Shown here: positions 1 to 8,502 of the stretch, piece by piece | How the letters are laid out: each line of letters starts with the position of its first letter | Position numbering within the stretch: the stretch's first letter is position 1 | NCBI RefSeq assembly: GCF_029846255.1 | Contig: NZ_JARVWQ010000001.1 | Coordinates: 1,178,001-1,242,000 of the forward strand | DNA from: Amnibacterium sp. CER49 | GTDB lineage: Bacteria > Actinomycetota > Actinomycetes > Actinomycetales > Microbacteriaceae | Reading direction: 5' to 3' | Length of the DNA: 64,000 bases | The notes under the pieces: model-generated | Databases searched by the model: none | What the model was told of the DNA's origin: nothing | What the model saw: only the letters and a program-made list of their open reading frames with translations | Translations under genes and position numbers: made by a program

Positions 1-464
1 ACGACCCGGTGCAGCTGCGTCGGCACGAGGGCGCTGTAGCGGCGCCGGTCGGCCGGCAGCGATGCGACGGCGGCCGCGAACGCCGAGGCGGTGAAGGGCC
101 CGGGTGGCACGACGACCGGCTCCGTCCCGGCCGCGAGGGCGCGGACGACCACCTGCACGCCGGCGATGTAGTGCGTGGGCAGCGCGAGCACCCAGCCGCC
201 CGGGCCGCCGAGCACGCCCTCCGTCGCGGCTGCTGAGGCGAGCAGCGCCGAGGCCGACAGCGCGACGAGCTTGGGGGCGCCGCTGCTGCCCGAGGTCGCG
301 ATGACGAGGGCGACCCGCACCGGTACGCGGTCGGGGAGGCCTGCGGGCCGTGCCGCATCCGGTGCGAGCGGCAGCACGGCCGGGCCCGAGCCGTCGACTG
401 CGGCCCGCAGCGCGGCGATCACCGGCGCCGGGTCCCCGGCGGGGACGACCTCGAGATCGCGCAC
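1..464 (-). CDS. menE: o-succinylbenzoate-CoA ligase MenE, N-terminal part (cut by window edge)
   Basis: Adenylate-forming ligase that activates o-succinylbenzoate to its CoA thioester in menaquinone synthesis. The visible ~154 residues carry the AMP/ATP phosphate-loop signature TSGSSGAPK (about residues 55-63), then a segment resembling ANL-family ligases (LPTHYIAGVQV). The start is GTG at 464, one base beyond the menB stop, so the two are almost certainly cotranscribed and translationally coupled. The C-terminal adenylation domain lies outside the window. Assignment rests on the P-loop plus the menB and menC neighbours; the motif alone would fit any acyl-CoA synthetase. Confidence 0.88.
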   Translation of the reverse strand, partial: MRDLEVVPAGDPAPVIAALRAAVDGSGPAVLPLAPDAARPAGLPDRVPVRVALVIATSGSSGAPKLVALSASALLASAAATEGVLGGPGGWVLALPTHYIAGVQVVVRALAAGTEPVVVPPGPFTASAFAAAVASLPADRRRYSALVPTQLHRV

Positions 465-465
465 G

Positions 466-1353
466 TCAGTAGGCGTACGGGAAGGCGGACCAGTCGGGGT
501 CGCGCTTCTCGAGGAACGCGTCGCGGCCCTCGGCCGCCTCGTCGGTGCCGTACGCGAGCCGCGTGGCCTCGCCCGCGAACACCTGCTGCCCGACGAGGCC
601 GTCGTCGACGGCGTTCATCGCGAACTTCAGCATGCGGATGGCGGTCGGCGACTTGCCGAGGATCGTCCGGGCCCACGCGATGCCGGTGCGCTCGAGGTCC
701 TCGTGCGGCACGACCGCGTTCACGGCGCCCATCTCGTAGGCGCGCTGCGCGTCGTAGTCGTCGGCGAGGAAGAACACCTCGCGGGCGAGCTTCTGCCCGA
801 CCTGTCGGGCGAAGTAGGCGCTGCCGTAGCCGGCGTCGAACGAGCCGACGTCGGCGTCGGTCTGCTTGAAGCGACCGTGCTCGCGGCTCGCGATCGTGAG
901 GTCGCAGACGACGTGCAGCGAGTGTCCGCCGCCCGCCGCCCAGCCGGGCACGAGGGCGATCACGACCTTCGGCATGAAGCGGATGAGGCGCTGCACCTCG
1001 AGGATGTGCAGGCGCCCGCCCGTCGGGCCCGTCGCGCCCTCGTACCGGTAGCCGTCTCGGCCGCGGATGCGCTGGTCGCCGCCGGAGCAGAAGGCCCAGC
1101 CGCCGTCCCTCGGGCTCGGCCCGTTGCCGGTGAGCAGCACCACACCCACCGCGCTGTCGGTGCGGGCGTCCTCGAGCGCCTGGGCGAGCTCGTCGACGGT
1201 GCGCGGCCGGAACGCGTTCCGCACCTCCGGCCGGCTGATCGCGACCCGGGCGATGCGGCCGTCGAGGCTGCGGTGCGCGGTGACGTCGGTGAAGGAGGCC
1301 GCCACCTCCGCCTCGCGCCACTCGGCGGGATCGAAGAGCTCGGAGACCGTCAC
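466..1353 (-). CDS. menB: 1,4-dihydroxy-2-naphthoyl-CoA synthase MenB
   Basis: Crotonase-fold enzyme that closes the second ring of the naphthoquinone during menaquinone synthesis (Dieckmann-type cyclisation of o-succinylbenzoyl-CoA). It has 295 residues, typical for the family. CSGGDQ (89-94) and the GWAAGGGHSL stretch (~138-145) form the CoA/oxyanion site. TDAD (165-168) followed by GSFDAGYGSAY is the MenB hallmark; the acidic residue here is typical of actinobacterial MenB that does not need bicarbonate. GTG start at 1353, with a TACGCT box at 1361-1366 only seven bases upstream, suggesting a leaderless transcript. It is first gene of menB-menE and diverges from menC. Confidence 0.96.
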   Translation of the reverse strand: MTVSELFDPAEWREAEVAASFTDVTAHRSLDGRIARVAISRPEVRNAFRPRTVDELAQALEDARTDSAVGVVLLTGNGPSPRDGGWAFCSGGDQRIRGRDGYRYEGATGPTGGRLHILEVQRLIRFMPKVVIALVPGWAAGGGHSLHVVCDLTIASREHGRFKQTDADVGSFDAGYGSAYFARQVGQKLAREVFFLADDYDAQRAYEMGAVNAVVPHEDLERTGIAWARTILGKSPTAIRMLKFAMNAVDDGLVGQQVFAGEATRLAYGTDEAAEGRDAFLEKRDPDWSAFPYAY

Positions 1354-1406
1354 GAGCAGCAGCGTACGAGGCGGCCTCTCGACGTGCGCCGCGCGAGGAT
1401 GGGCCC

Positions 1407-2402
1407 GTGCACCCCCGGCTCGACGACCTGCTCGGCTCCCTGCACGTCGTGACGCTCCCGATGGTCACGCGGTTCCGCGGCATCACGGTCCGCGAGGCCG
1501 CGCTGCTCCCGGGCCCTCGCGGCTGGACGGAGTTCGCCCCCTTCCCCGAGTACGGCGACGCGGAGGCGGCCGCGTGGCTCGCCGCCGCGATCGACTTCGG
1601 CTGGGGCGCCGAGCCGGCTCGGCGCCGCGACCGGATCCCCGTGAACGCGACCGTGCCGGCGCTGCCGGCCGAGGGCGTCGCGGCGCTGCTCGCGCGGTTC
1701 CCCGGCTGCCGCACCGCGAAGGTGAAGGTGGCGGAGCCGGGGCAGCGGCTCGCCGACGACGTCGACCGGGTCCGCGCCGTGCGTCGCGCGCTCGGACCCG
1801 AGGGGCGCATCCGCATCGATGCGAACGCGGCCTGGAACGTCGACGAGGCGGAGCACGCCCTGCGCGCCCTGTCGCCGTTCGACCTCGAGTACGCGGAGCA
1901 GCCCTGCGCGCGCCTCGACGAGCTCGCCGAGCTGCGGCAGCGCATCCGCGACCTCGCGATCCCGATCGCCGCCGACGAGTCGGTGCGGAAGGCGGACGAC
2001 CCGCTCGAGGTGGCGCGCGCCGGGGCCGCGGACCTGCTCGTGATCAAGGCCGCGCCGCTCGGCGGCATCACCCGTGCGCTGTCGATCGTGCAGGAGGCGG
2101 GCCTGCCCGCGGTGGTCTCGAGCGCGATCGACACGTCGGTCGGTCTCGCGATGGGCGCCGCGCTCGCCGCCGCCCTGCCGGAGCTGCCCTACGACTGCGG
2201 CCTCGGCACCGCGGCCCTGCTCGCGGCGGACGTCACCGCGAGCCCGCTCGTGCCCGAAGACGGGACCGTCGCGGTCCGCCGGATCGAGCCGTCCGCCGCG
2301 CTCCTCGCGGAGCACGCGGCGCCCGTCGACCGCGAGGCCTGGTGGCGCGCCCGCATCGAACGCTGCTGGTCCTGCTCCCCGCCACGACCTGACCGCGTGT
2401 AG
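1407..2402 (+). CDS. menC: o-succinylbenzoate synthase MenC
   Basis: Enolase-superfamily dehydratase making o-succinylbenzoate from SHCHC in menaquinone synthesis; 331 residues. Visible catalytic elements are KVK (~105-107), the metal ligands D138 (IDANAAWN), E164 (EQP) and D190 (ADES), and K214 in LVIKAAPLGG acting as the second general base. GTG start at 1407 with GAGGAT six bases upstream, so probably leaderless. Divergent from menB with only 53 bases between the starts. The stop codon TAG (2400-2402) lies inside the first box of a 75-bp intergenic repeat, so the last residues may be affected by that element. Confidence 0.95.
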   Translation: MHPRLDDLLGSLHVVTLPMVTRFRGITVREAALLPGPRGWTEFAPFPEYGDAEAAAWLAAAIDFGWGAEPARRRDRIPVNATVPALPAEGVAALLARFPGCRTAKVKVAEPGQRLADDVDRVRAVRRALGPEGRIRIDANAAWNVDEAEHALRALSPFDLEYAEQPCARLDELAELRQRIRDLAIPIAADESVRKADDPLEVARAGAADLLVIKAAPLGGITRALSIVQEAGLPAVVSSAIDTSVGLAMGAALAAALPELPYDCGLGTAALLAADVTASPLVPEDGTVAVRRIEPSAALLAEHAAPVDREAWWRARIERCWSCSPPRPDRV

Positions 2403-2473
2403 GTACTTCGCCCGGCCGTAGGTACCGACGCCGCGTGTCGCACCTACACGGGAGCGGAGTACCGACACGCGGT
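2399..2473. repeat. Intergenic 75-bp dyad repeat, copy A
   Basis: Four six-base boxes lie in dyad order: GTAGGT at 2399 and 2418, ACCTAC at 2442, and a decayed ACCGAC at 2461 (spacing 19-24-19). It aligns without gaps to copy B at 24266-24340: the first 25 bases match 23/25, the last 32 match about 75%, and the centre differs. It sits between the convergent ends of menC and ccsB and can fold into a long imperfect hairpin, so it could also act as a two-way terminator here. Confidence 0.75.
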
Positions 2474-2481
2474 ATCGGGAC

Positions 2482-3483
2482 CTAGGAGGAGAGGCCGCTG
2501 TAGGCGTGCAGGCCGTGGAAGAAGACGTTGACGACGCCGAAGTTGAACAGCACCGCCGCGTAGCCGATGAGGTTCAGCCAGCCGGAGCCGTCACCGCGCC
2601 AGCCGCGGGTGGCGCGGGCGTGCAGGTAGCCGGCGTAGATGACCCAGATGATGAACGTCCACACCTCCTTCGTGTCCCAGCCCCAGTAGCGGCCCCAGGC
2701 GTGGTTCGCCCAGATGGCGCCCGCGATGAGCGTGAACGTCCAGAGGATGAAGCCGACCACCGCGATGCGGTAGGCGATGTTCTCGAGCCGGTTCGTGTCG
2801 GGGAACGTCGCGAGCAGACGCAGCCGCGTCGCAGGACGGCCGGCGGCGAGCGCGCGCTCCCGGCGCGACTGGACGAGCTGCACGGCCGACACCGCGCCGG
2901 AGAGCGTGAAGAAGCCGGTGCCGAGGATCGCGACGAAGACGTGGATGACGAGCCAGTACGACTGCAGGGCCGGCGGCAGCGGCGAGACGGGCACCTTGAA
3001 GCCGATCGTCGCGATGCCGAGCAGCACGAGCACGAGCCCGGTCATGATCGAGCCGAGGAAGCGCAGGTCGACCCGGGTCAGGGCGAGCAGGAACAGCCCG
3101 ACCATGATGAGGGTGCCCGTCATCGAGAACTCGTACATGTTGGCCCACGGCACGCGGGCGGCGGCGACGCCGCGGAGCACGTCGGCGCCGAGGTGCAGCA
3201 CGAAGCCCGCGATCGTGATGCCGACACCGACACGGGCGGCGGTGCGCTTCGCCGAGACGATCAGCGGCGGCGCGGGCGGGGCCGCTTCGAGCACGGCCGT
3301 GCCGCCCCCACCGACCGAGGCCGCGGTGGTGGTGCGTCGCACGCCGGCGCGCGCGTCGGCGAGCTGCGTGGCCTCGCTGGAGCGGCGGGCGAGGTCGAGG
3401 GCGAAGGCGACGAAGGCGATCGCGTAGAGCGCCATGGCCGACAGCAGCAGGAGCACCGACAGCTGATCGAGCGGGGTTCTCAC
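2482..3483 (-). CDS. ccsB: Cytochrome c biogenesis protein CcsB/ResC (haem handling, system II)
   Basis: Polytopic membrane protein that, with ResB, moves haem out and presents it for attachment to apocytochrome c. 333 residues with a Trp-rich WGWDTKEVW motif near the C-terminus that binds haem, flanked by conserved His residues (HAWGRYWG upstream, FFHGLH downstream). About eight hydrophobic segments are visible; residues ~45-85 form a variable loop. GTG start at 3483 is preceded by TAGGCT at 3491-3496 (seven bases away), so it probably has its own leaderless promoter despite sitting 42 bases beyond the end of resB. Confidence 0.95.
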   Translation of the reverse strand: MRTPLDQLSVLLLLSAMALYAIAFVAFALDLARRSSEATQLADARAGVRRTTTAASVGGGGTAVLEAAPPAPPLIVSAKRTAARVGVGITIAGFVLHLGADVLRGVAAARVPWANMYEFSMTGTLIMVGLFLLALTRVDLRFLGSIMTGLVLVLLGIATIGFKVPVSPLPPALQSYWLVIHVFVAILGTGFFTLSGAVSAVQLVQSRRERALAAGRPATRLRLLATFPDTNRLENIAYRIAVVGFILWTFTLIAGAIWANHAWGRYWGWDTKEVWTFIIWVIYAGYLHARATRGWRGDGSGWLNLIGYAAVLFNFGVVNVFFHGLHAYSGLSS

Positions 3484-3525
3484 GGGAAGCAGCCTAAGCG
3501 CCCCCGGGAGGGCGCCCCGCCCCCG

Positions 3526-5157
3526 TCAGACGCCTGCGGGTACGCGTTCGGCGGAGGGGGTCGGCGCCTCGAGCTCGCGGCGGTGCTCATGGGCGAACTC
3601 GCCCACCGCCCGCTCGAGACCGGGGTCGTCGCCGCGGGCGAGCGCCGCGTACTCGAGCCGCAGCCCGCCGTCGAGGTCGTCGGTCACCTTCAGCCACATC
3701 CGGCGGCGCGGGACGAGCAGCGAGGTGAGGAGCCCCGCGACCGTGAGCACGACGAAGCCCGCCACCCAGCCCTGCGACGGGTCGTGGTGGATGTCGAGCG
3801 CGGCGTAGCGCGCGATGCCGTCGAGGTGCACGGTGCCGAGCCCGTCGGGCAGGGTCGCCGTCGGCTGCGCGCGGGTGAGCTGGATGGGCTTGTTCGCGAG
3901 GGTCCGCGCCGCGACCTGCTTCATGCGGCTCGTGTCGAGGACGTACACGTTCTGGGTGGCGCCCCCGTTCAGGCCGAGGTCGCCGGCCCAGACGTTGAAG
4001 CTGACGAGCGGGTCACCGAGGCTCGGGAAGATGGAGGTGTCGGCGCCCGTCGAGAGCTTGCCGACGGTCGGGTACAGGAAGCCGACGAGGCCGATCTGCC
4101 TCGCCTGGCTCGTGGTGTGCTCGGCCTTCACGACGCCGAGCGAGGTCATGTTCGAGTCCTGGGGACGGAACGGCACGGAGCCGGAGAACGCGATCGAGCC
4201 GTTCGCGTTGCGCACGGTGATGTGCGGGGCGTAGCCGTTGCCGAGCAGGTAGACGGCGCTGCCGCCGATCTCGAGCGGGTCGTTCACCTTGATGATCCGG
4301 TGCACGGGCTCGTGGCCGGGCGTCCTCGTCGTGACGCGCGCCGTGTAGTCGAGCGGCTCGCCGAGGGCCGCGGGGTTCTGCTGCTCGTACTTCACCGTGA
4401 GCGAGTCGAGCCTCAGCGAGTACGGCTGCAGCGTCGAGTCGGTGAAGAAGCGTCCGGTCGAGAGCGAGTCGTAGTTCGACTGGTTGTTCACGAAGGTCTC
4501 GCCCTCGACCGTGACGCGCTGGCCGGTGTACGTGAAGCCGCTGCCGACGAACACCGAGACGAGCACACCGACGAGCCCCGCGTGGAAGAGGAGGTTGCCG
4601 GTCTCGCGCAGGTAGCCGCGCTCGGCCGAGAGGCTGTCGCCGTACCGCGCGACGCGGTAGCGGCGGCGGCGCAGCAGCCGCTCCCCCGCGTCGAGCGCCC
4701 GCGCGGGGTCGCCGGGGCTGCTCTCGCTGCGGTACGCCGGCAGCCGGCCGAGCCGTGAGGGGGTGCGCGGCGGCGCGGCGCGGAGCGCCTTCAGGTGGTA
4801 GGCGATGCGCGGCACCACACAGCCGACCAGCGAGATGAAGAGCAGCAGGTAGATCGCGGAGAACCAGGCCGACGTGTAGACGTCGAAGAGCTGCAGGGCG
4901 TTCGCGACGCCGACGAGGCCGGGGTTGCTCGCCTTCCAGTTGATCACGCCGTTCGGGTCGGCCGAGTTCTGCGGGATGAGCGATCCCGGCACCGCGGCGA
5001 CGGCGAGCGCGAGCAGCAGCAGCAGGGCCGTGCGCATGCTCGTCAGCTGGCGCCACGCCCAGCGCAGCCATTCGAGCGCGCCGAGGCGCGGGTTCTGCGG
5101 CCCATCGCCGCGGAGGTCGCCGAAGCCGTCGTCCGCGAAGTCAGATGGCCTGCTCAT
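3526..5157 (-). CDS. resB: Cytochrome c biogenesis protein ResB
   Basis: Partner of CcsB in the haem delivery complex at the membrane; 543 residues. N-terminal transmembrane segments (TALLLLLALAVAAVPGSLIPQ region, residues ~43-63) are followed by two more before a large extracytoplasmic domain, then a final hydrophobic segment near residue 475. I chose ATG 5157, which overlaps the end of ccdA by 17 bases and has a G-rich stretch upstream; GTG 5163 is a close alternative. It forms one transcription unit with ccdA, tlpA and the upstream phosphatase gene, all packed by overlaps. Confidence 0.94.
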   Translation of the reverse strand: MSRPSDFADDGFGDLRGDGPQNPRLGALEWLRWAWRQLTSMRTALLLLLALAVAAVPGSLIPQNSADPNGVINWKASNPGLVGVANALQLFDVYTSAWFSAIYLLLFISLVGCVVPRIAYHLKALRAAPPRTPSRLGRLPAYRSESSPGDPARALDAGERLLRRRRYRVARYGDSLSAERGYLRETGNLLFHAGLVGVLVSVFVGSGFTYTGQRVTVEGETFVNNQSNYDSLSTGRFFTDSTLQPYSLRLDSLTVKYEQQNPAALGEPLDYTARVTTRTPGHEPVHRIIKVNDPLEIGGSAVYLLGNGYAPHITVRNANGSIAFSGSVPFRPQDSNMTSLGVVKAEHTTSQARQIGLVGFLYPTVGKLSTGADTSIFPSLGDPLVSFNVWAGDLGLNGGATQNVYVLDTSRMKQVAARTLANKPIQLTRAQPTATLPDGLGTVHLDGIARYAALDIHHDPSQGWVAGFVVLTVAGLLTSLLVPRRRMWLKVTDDLDGGLRLEYAALARGDDPGLERAVGEFAHEHRRELEAPTPSAERVPAGV

Positions 5158-5875
5158 ACCCACCCCACCAGGCCTGCAGGGCGCCGACCGCGGAGAGCCA
5201 GACGCCGGAGATCATGAGCAGACCGATCACGACGAGCAGCGCGCCGCCCGCGAGGTTGATCGCGCGCACGTGCCGCTTCAGGAACGCGACGGTGCGGGTC
5301 GCCCAGCCGAGACCGACCGCGAGCGCGACGAACGGCAGGCCGAGGCCGATCGAGTAGACGAACGCGAGCAGCGCGCCGAGCCCGGCGGAGCCGCCCTGCA
5401 GCGCGAGCGACTGGATCGCGATGAGCGTCGGACCGAGGCACGGCGTCCAGCCGATCGCGAAGACCGCGCCGAGCAGCGGTGCCCCGACGAGGCCGGTGCG
5501 CGGCTGCCACGACGGCTTCACGGTGCGCTGCAGCGGGCCGAGGCCGCCGATGAAGACGAGCCCGAGCAGCAGCACGATCGCGCCCGAGATCCGCGTGAGC
5601 AGGTCGCGCCAGTGCACGAGGAAGAACCCGGCGGAACCGAACACGAAGCCCGTCGCGACGAAGACGACCGAGAAGCCGAGCACGAACAGCGCCGCGGCGA
5701 GCGCGAGGCGGCCGCCGGGGCGGCGGGCGGTGCCGCTGCCGTCCATGCCCCCCACGTAGCCCAGGTAGCCGGGCACGAGCGGCAGCACGCAGGGCGATGC
5801 GAACGAGAGCGCGCCCGCGGCGAGCGCGACCGGTGCGCCGAGCAGCAGCGCGCCGTCGCCGACGAGGGCGCTCAC
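5141..5875 (-). CDS. ccdA: Thiol-disulfide transporter CcdA
   Basis: Six-helix membrane protein that carries reducing equivalents from cytoplasmic thioredoxin to outside thiol proteins, keeping apocytochrome c cysteines reduced. 244 residues. The two redox cysteines sit in FASPCVLPLVPGYLG (helix 1) and GWTPCLGPTL (helix 4), each in the family's usual P-C context. GTG start at 5875 overlaps the tlpA stop by four bases (GTGA). Its neighbours resB and tlpA use the same pathway. Confidence 0.96.
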   Translation of the reverse strand: MSALVGDGALLLGAPVALAAGALSFASPCVLPLVPGYLGYVGGMDGSGTARRPGGRLALAAALFVLGFSVVFVATGFVFGSAGFFLVHWRDLLTRISGAIVLLLGLVFIGGLGPLQRTVKPSWQPRTGLVGAPLLGAVFAIGWTPCLGPTLIAIQSLALQGGSAGLGALLAFVYSIGLGLPFVALAVGLGWATRTVAFLKRHVRAINLAGGALLVVIGLLMISGVWLSAVGALQAWWGGYEQAI

Positions 5876-6441
5876 GAGTCCTGCCCGGACCGGGCCGACT
5901 TGATGAGCGTGGCGAGCACGGACTCGTTGATCGGACCGAGGATCCGGCCGATGACGCGGCCCTTCCTGCCGACCACGAGGGTCGTCGGGGTCGCGTTCGG
6001 CTGGATGCTGTCGGCGAACGCGAGCTGCGCGGCACCGCCGTTCGCCTGGTCGACGATGCTCGGGTAGCTCACCCTGTGCTGCGTCGCGAACGACTGCGCC
6101 TCGCCCGCCTCGTCGCGGATGTTCACGCCGACGAACTGCACGCCCTTGCCGGCGAAGTCCTTCGCCACCCGCTCGAGGTCGGGGGCCTCGGCGATGCACG
6201 GGCCGCAGCCCGCGTACCAGAAGTTCACGACGAGCACCTGGCCCGCGTACGTGCTCGAGCGGAAGGTGCCGCCGTCCGCCGTCGGTCCGGAGAAGGAGAC
6301 GGGGGCGGTGGTCGGGTGGTGCCACTCCTCCACGCCGTCGATGGAGACGCCGCCCGGGTCGGAGGCCTGCGCGCCCGACTGGGTGCAGCCGGCGAGCAGC
6401 AGCACGGCGAGCAGGGCCGCGGGCGCGGCGAGGCGGCGCAT
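5872..6441 (-). CDS. Thioredoxin-like lipoprotein, TlpA/ResA type
   Basis: Membrane-anchored thiol-disulfide oxidoreductase that reduces apocytochrome c before haem attachment; 189 residues. A lipoprotein signal ends in LLLAGC with Cys ~19. The thioredoxin fold carries the active site WYAGCGPC and a later cis-Pro region (NATPTTLVV). ATG start at 6441 overlaps the preceding stop by one base (TGATG). It is upstream of ccdA, its likely electron donor. Family-level function is secure; the exact substrate is inferred from context. Confidence 0.94.
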   Translation of the reverse strand: MRRLAAPAALLAVLLLAGCTQSGAQASDPGGVSIDGVEEWHHPTTAPVSFSGPTADGGTFRSSTYAGQVLVVNFWYAGCGPCIAEAPDLERVAKDFAGKGVQFVGVNIRDEAGEAQSFATQHRVSYPSIVDQANGGAAQLAFADSIQPNATPTTLVVGRKGRVIGRILGPINESVLATLIKSARSGQDS

Positions 6442-7076
6442 CACGAGGCGCCCTCGTCGACGGCGACCGACAGCATCGGGAACGCCGGGTCGGCGTACGC
6501 GGTCTCGATGACGCGGCCGTCCCGCCGGGCGAACGAGGTGATGCTCGACAGGGCGGTGCGCCGGTTGCGCGGGTCGTGCGCGAGCATCCGGCCGTTCACG
6601 CTGCGGTGGACGGTCTCGATGGGCAGCTGGTGGCTCACGATGACGACGTGCCCCTCGGCCGTCGTGGCGAACGCGTCGAGCACCGCCTGCCGCATGCGGT
6701 CGCGGATCTCGACGTAGGGCTCGCCCCACGAGGGCTTCATCGGGTTGCGCAGGTGGGCGACCGCCCGCAGCTCCCTGCCGATCATGCCGCGGCCGGTGAC
6801 GCGGCCCTCGAAGAGGTTACCCGCCTCGATGACCCGCTCATCGGTCTCGATGGGGAGGCCGAACTGCTCCGCGATGGGCTGCGCCGACTCCTGGGTGCGC
6901 TGCAGCGGCGACGCGAGAACCCGGGTGACGGGCAGATCGGCGATGGCCCGCGCGGTCATCGCGGCCATGAGGACGCCGCGCGCGGACAGGCGGAAGCCGG
7001 GGAGACGGCCGTAGAGCACGTGCTCGGGGTTGAACACCTCGCCGTGACGGACGAGGTGGAGCGCTGCGGCGACCAT
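6441..7076 (-). CDS. Histidine phosphatase family protein (phosphoglycerate-mutase-like)
   Basis: Phosphatase/mutase fold protein of 211 residues. The phosphohistidine motif is LVRHGE near the N-terminus (His ~10); a second catalytic His is in VIVSHQLPIE. Substrate unknown. In actinobacteria this family often opens the cytochrome c block, as here, where it overlaps tlpA by one base. ATG start at 7076 with TACACT at 7084-7089 (seven bases upstream) looks leaderless, making this the first gene of a four-gene operon running to resB. Confidence 0.9.
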   Translation of the reverse strand: MVAAALHLVRHGEVFNPEHVLYGRLPGFRLSARGVLMAAMTARAIADLPVTRVLASPLQRTQESAQPIAEQFGLPIETDERVIEAGNLFEGRVTGRGMIGRELRAVAHLRNPMKPSWGEPYVEIRDRMRQAVLDAFATTAEGHVVIVSHQLPIETVHRSVNGRMLAHDPRNRRTALSSITSFARRDGRVIETAYADPAFPMLSVAVDEGAS

Positions 7077-7191
7077 TCCGGACAGTGTACGAACCGGGTG
7101 TAAGAGGGCTGCGCGCGGTGGAGCCCAGGGCGTGCGTCCGATTGCTCAGGACCCGGCGCCCGCTTGAGGGCCGCCGGTAGGCTTCCCGCCC

Positions 7192-8502
7192 GTGACCGAC
7201 CGCACCCTCGTCCGCGACCTCGCCCAGCTGCCCGAGGGCCCCGTCACCGTCGGCGGGTGGGTCGAGACGGTCCGCGATCAGAAGAAGGTGCAGTTCGTCG
7301 TCCTCCGCGACGAGAGCGGCGCCGTCCAGCTCGTGCGGCAGCGTCCCGCCGAGGAGGACGACGTCTCCCGCGCGATCGCGAGCGTCCCGCTGGGCAGCTT
7401 CGTGCGCGTCTCGGGCACGCTGAAGCACGACGAGCGCGTGAAGCTCGGCGGCCTCGAGGTCGCCGTCGCCGCCTTCGACGTCGTGACCGCGAGCGAGCCG
7501 GAGCAGCCGATCGCTGCCGACTCGAGCGTCGACAAGCGCCTCGACTGGCGCTTCCTCGACCTGCGCAACCCGGGGAACGAGCTCGTCTTCCAGGTCCAGA
7601 CGACCTTCGAGCACGCGCTGCGCACCTGGTGGGTCGAGCACGGCTACGTCGAGATCCACACGCCGAAGCTCATGGCGTCGCCGTCGGAGTCGCGCGCCGA
7701 GCTGTTCCAGGTGCCGTACTTCGAGTCGACCGCCTACCTCGCGCAGAGCCCGCAGCACTTCAAGCAGATGGCGCAGGCCGCCGGCTTCGGCAAGGTGTTC
7801 GAGATCGCTCCCGCGTTCCGCGCCGACCCGTCCTTCACCGCCCGGCACGCCACCGAGTTCACGAGCATCGACGCCGAGATCAGCTGGATCGACAGCCACG
7901 AGGACGTCATGGCGATGCACGAGGAGGTGCTCGTCGCCGGCTTCGAGGCGGTGCGCGACAAGCACGGCGAGGACCTCGAGCGCGTGCTCGGGATTCCCGT
8001 CACGGTCCCGTCGCGGCCGTTCCCCCGCATCCCCCTCGCCGAGGCGAAGCGCATCGTCGCCGAGCGCGGCTACGTCGTGCCCCGCGCCGACGAGGACATG
8101 GACCCCGAGGGCGAGCGCCGCATCGCCGCGTACGTGCGCGAGGAGCTCGGGCACGACTTCGTGTTCCTCACCGACTACGCGTCGAGCATCCGGCCCTTCT
8201 ACCACATGCGCTCCGAGGCCGACCCGGCCCTCACGAAGAGCTACGACCTCGTCTACCGAGGCACGGAGATCTCCACCGGCGCGCAGCGCGAGCACCGCGT
8301 CGACGTGCTCGAGACGCAGGCCCGCGAGAAGGGCCTCGACACCGACGAGCTCGCCGGCTACCTCGAGTTCTTCCGCTACGGCATCCCCGCGCACGGCGGC
8401 TTCGGCATGGGGCTCGCCCGCGTGCTCATGCTGATGCTCGAGCGGCAGAGCATCCGCGAGACGACCTACCTGTTCCGCGGACCGAACCGGCTGCGACCGT
8501 GA
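7192..8502 (+). CDS. aspS: Archaeal-type (non-discriminating-like) aspartyl-tRNA synthetase
   Basis: Class II aminoacyl-tRNA synthetase of 436 residues, about 150 shorter than ordinary bacterial AspRS because the GAD insertion is absent. An N-terminal OB fold binds the anticodon (GGWVETVRDQKKVQF). The catalytic domain has YLAQSPQHFKQ, motif 2 FEIAPAFRAD, and motif 3 GFGMGLARVLML. This layout matches enzymes often annotated aspartate-tRNA(Asn) ligase, which charge tRNA-Asn with Asp for later amidation; that specificity is inferred. GTG start at 7192 with TAGGCT at 7178-7183 suggests a leaderless mRNA. Overlaps the next gene by four bases. Confidence 0.93.
   Translation: MTDRTLVRDLAQLPEGPVTVGGWVETVRDQKKVQFVVLRDESGAVQLVRQRPAEEDDVSRAIASVPLGSFVRVSGTLKHDERVKLGGLEVAVAAFDVVTASEPEQPIAADSSVDKRLDWRFLDLRNPGNELVFQVQTTFEHALRTWWVEHGYVEIHTPKLMASPSESRAELFQVPYFESTAYLAQSPQHFKQMAQAAGFGKVFEIAPAFRADPSFTARHATEFTSIDAEISWIDSHEDVMAMHEEVLVAGFEAVRDKHGEDLERVLGIPVTVPSRPFPRIPLAEAKRIVAERGYVVPRADEDMDPEGERRIAAYVREELGHDFVFLTDYASSIRPFYHMRSEADPALTKSYDLVYRGTEISTGAQREHRVDVLETQAREKGLDTDELAGYLEFFRYGIPAHGGFGMGLARVLMLMLERQSIRETTYLFRGPNRLRP

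Noticed and set aside
2506-4758. A 750-codon plus-strand ORF over ccsB and resB
   Set aside because: Arg/Glu/Asp-rich opposite-strand shadow of well-identified membrane proteins; no domain and no start signal.
6441-6729. An N-terminal extension of the thioredoxin-like lipoprotein
   Set aside because: The upstream frame is the shadow of the phosphatase gene; the lipobox sits correctly only from ATG 6441.
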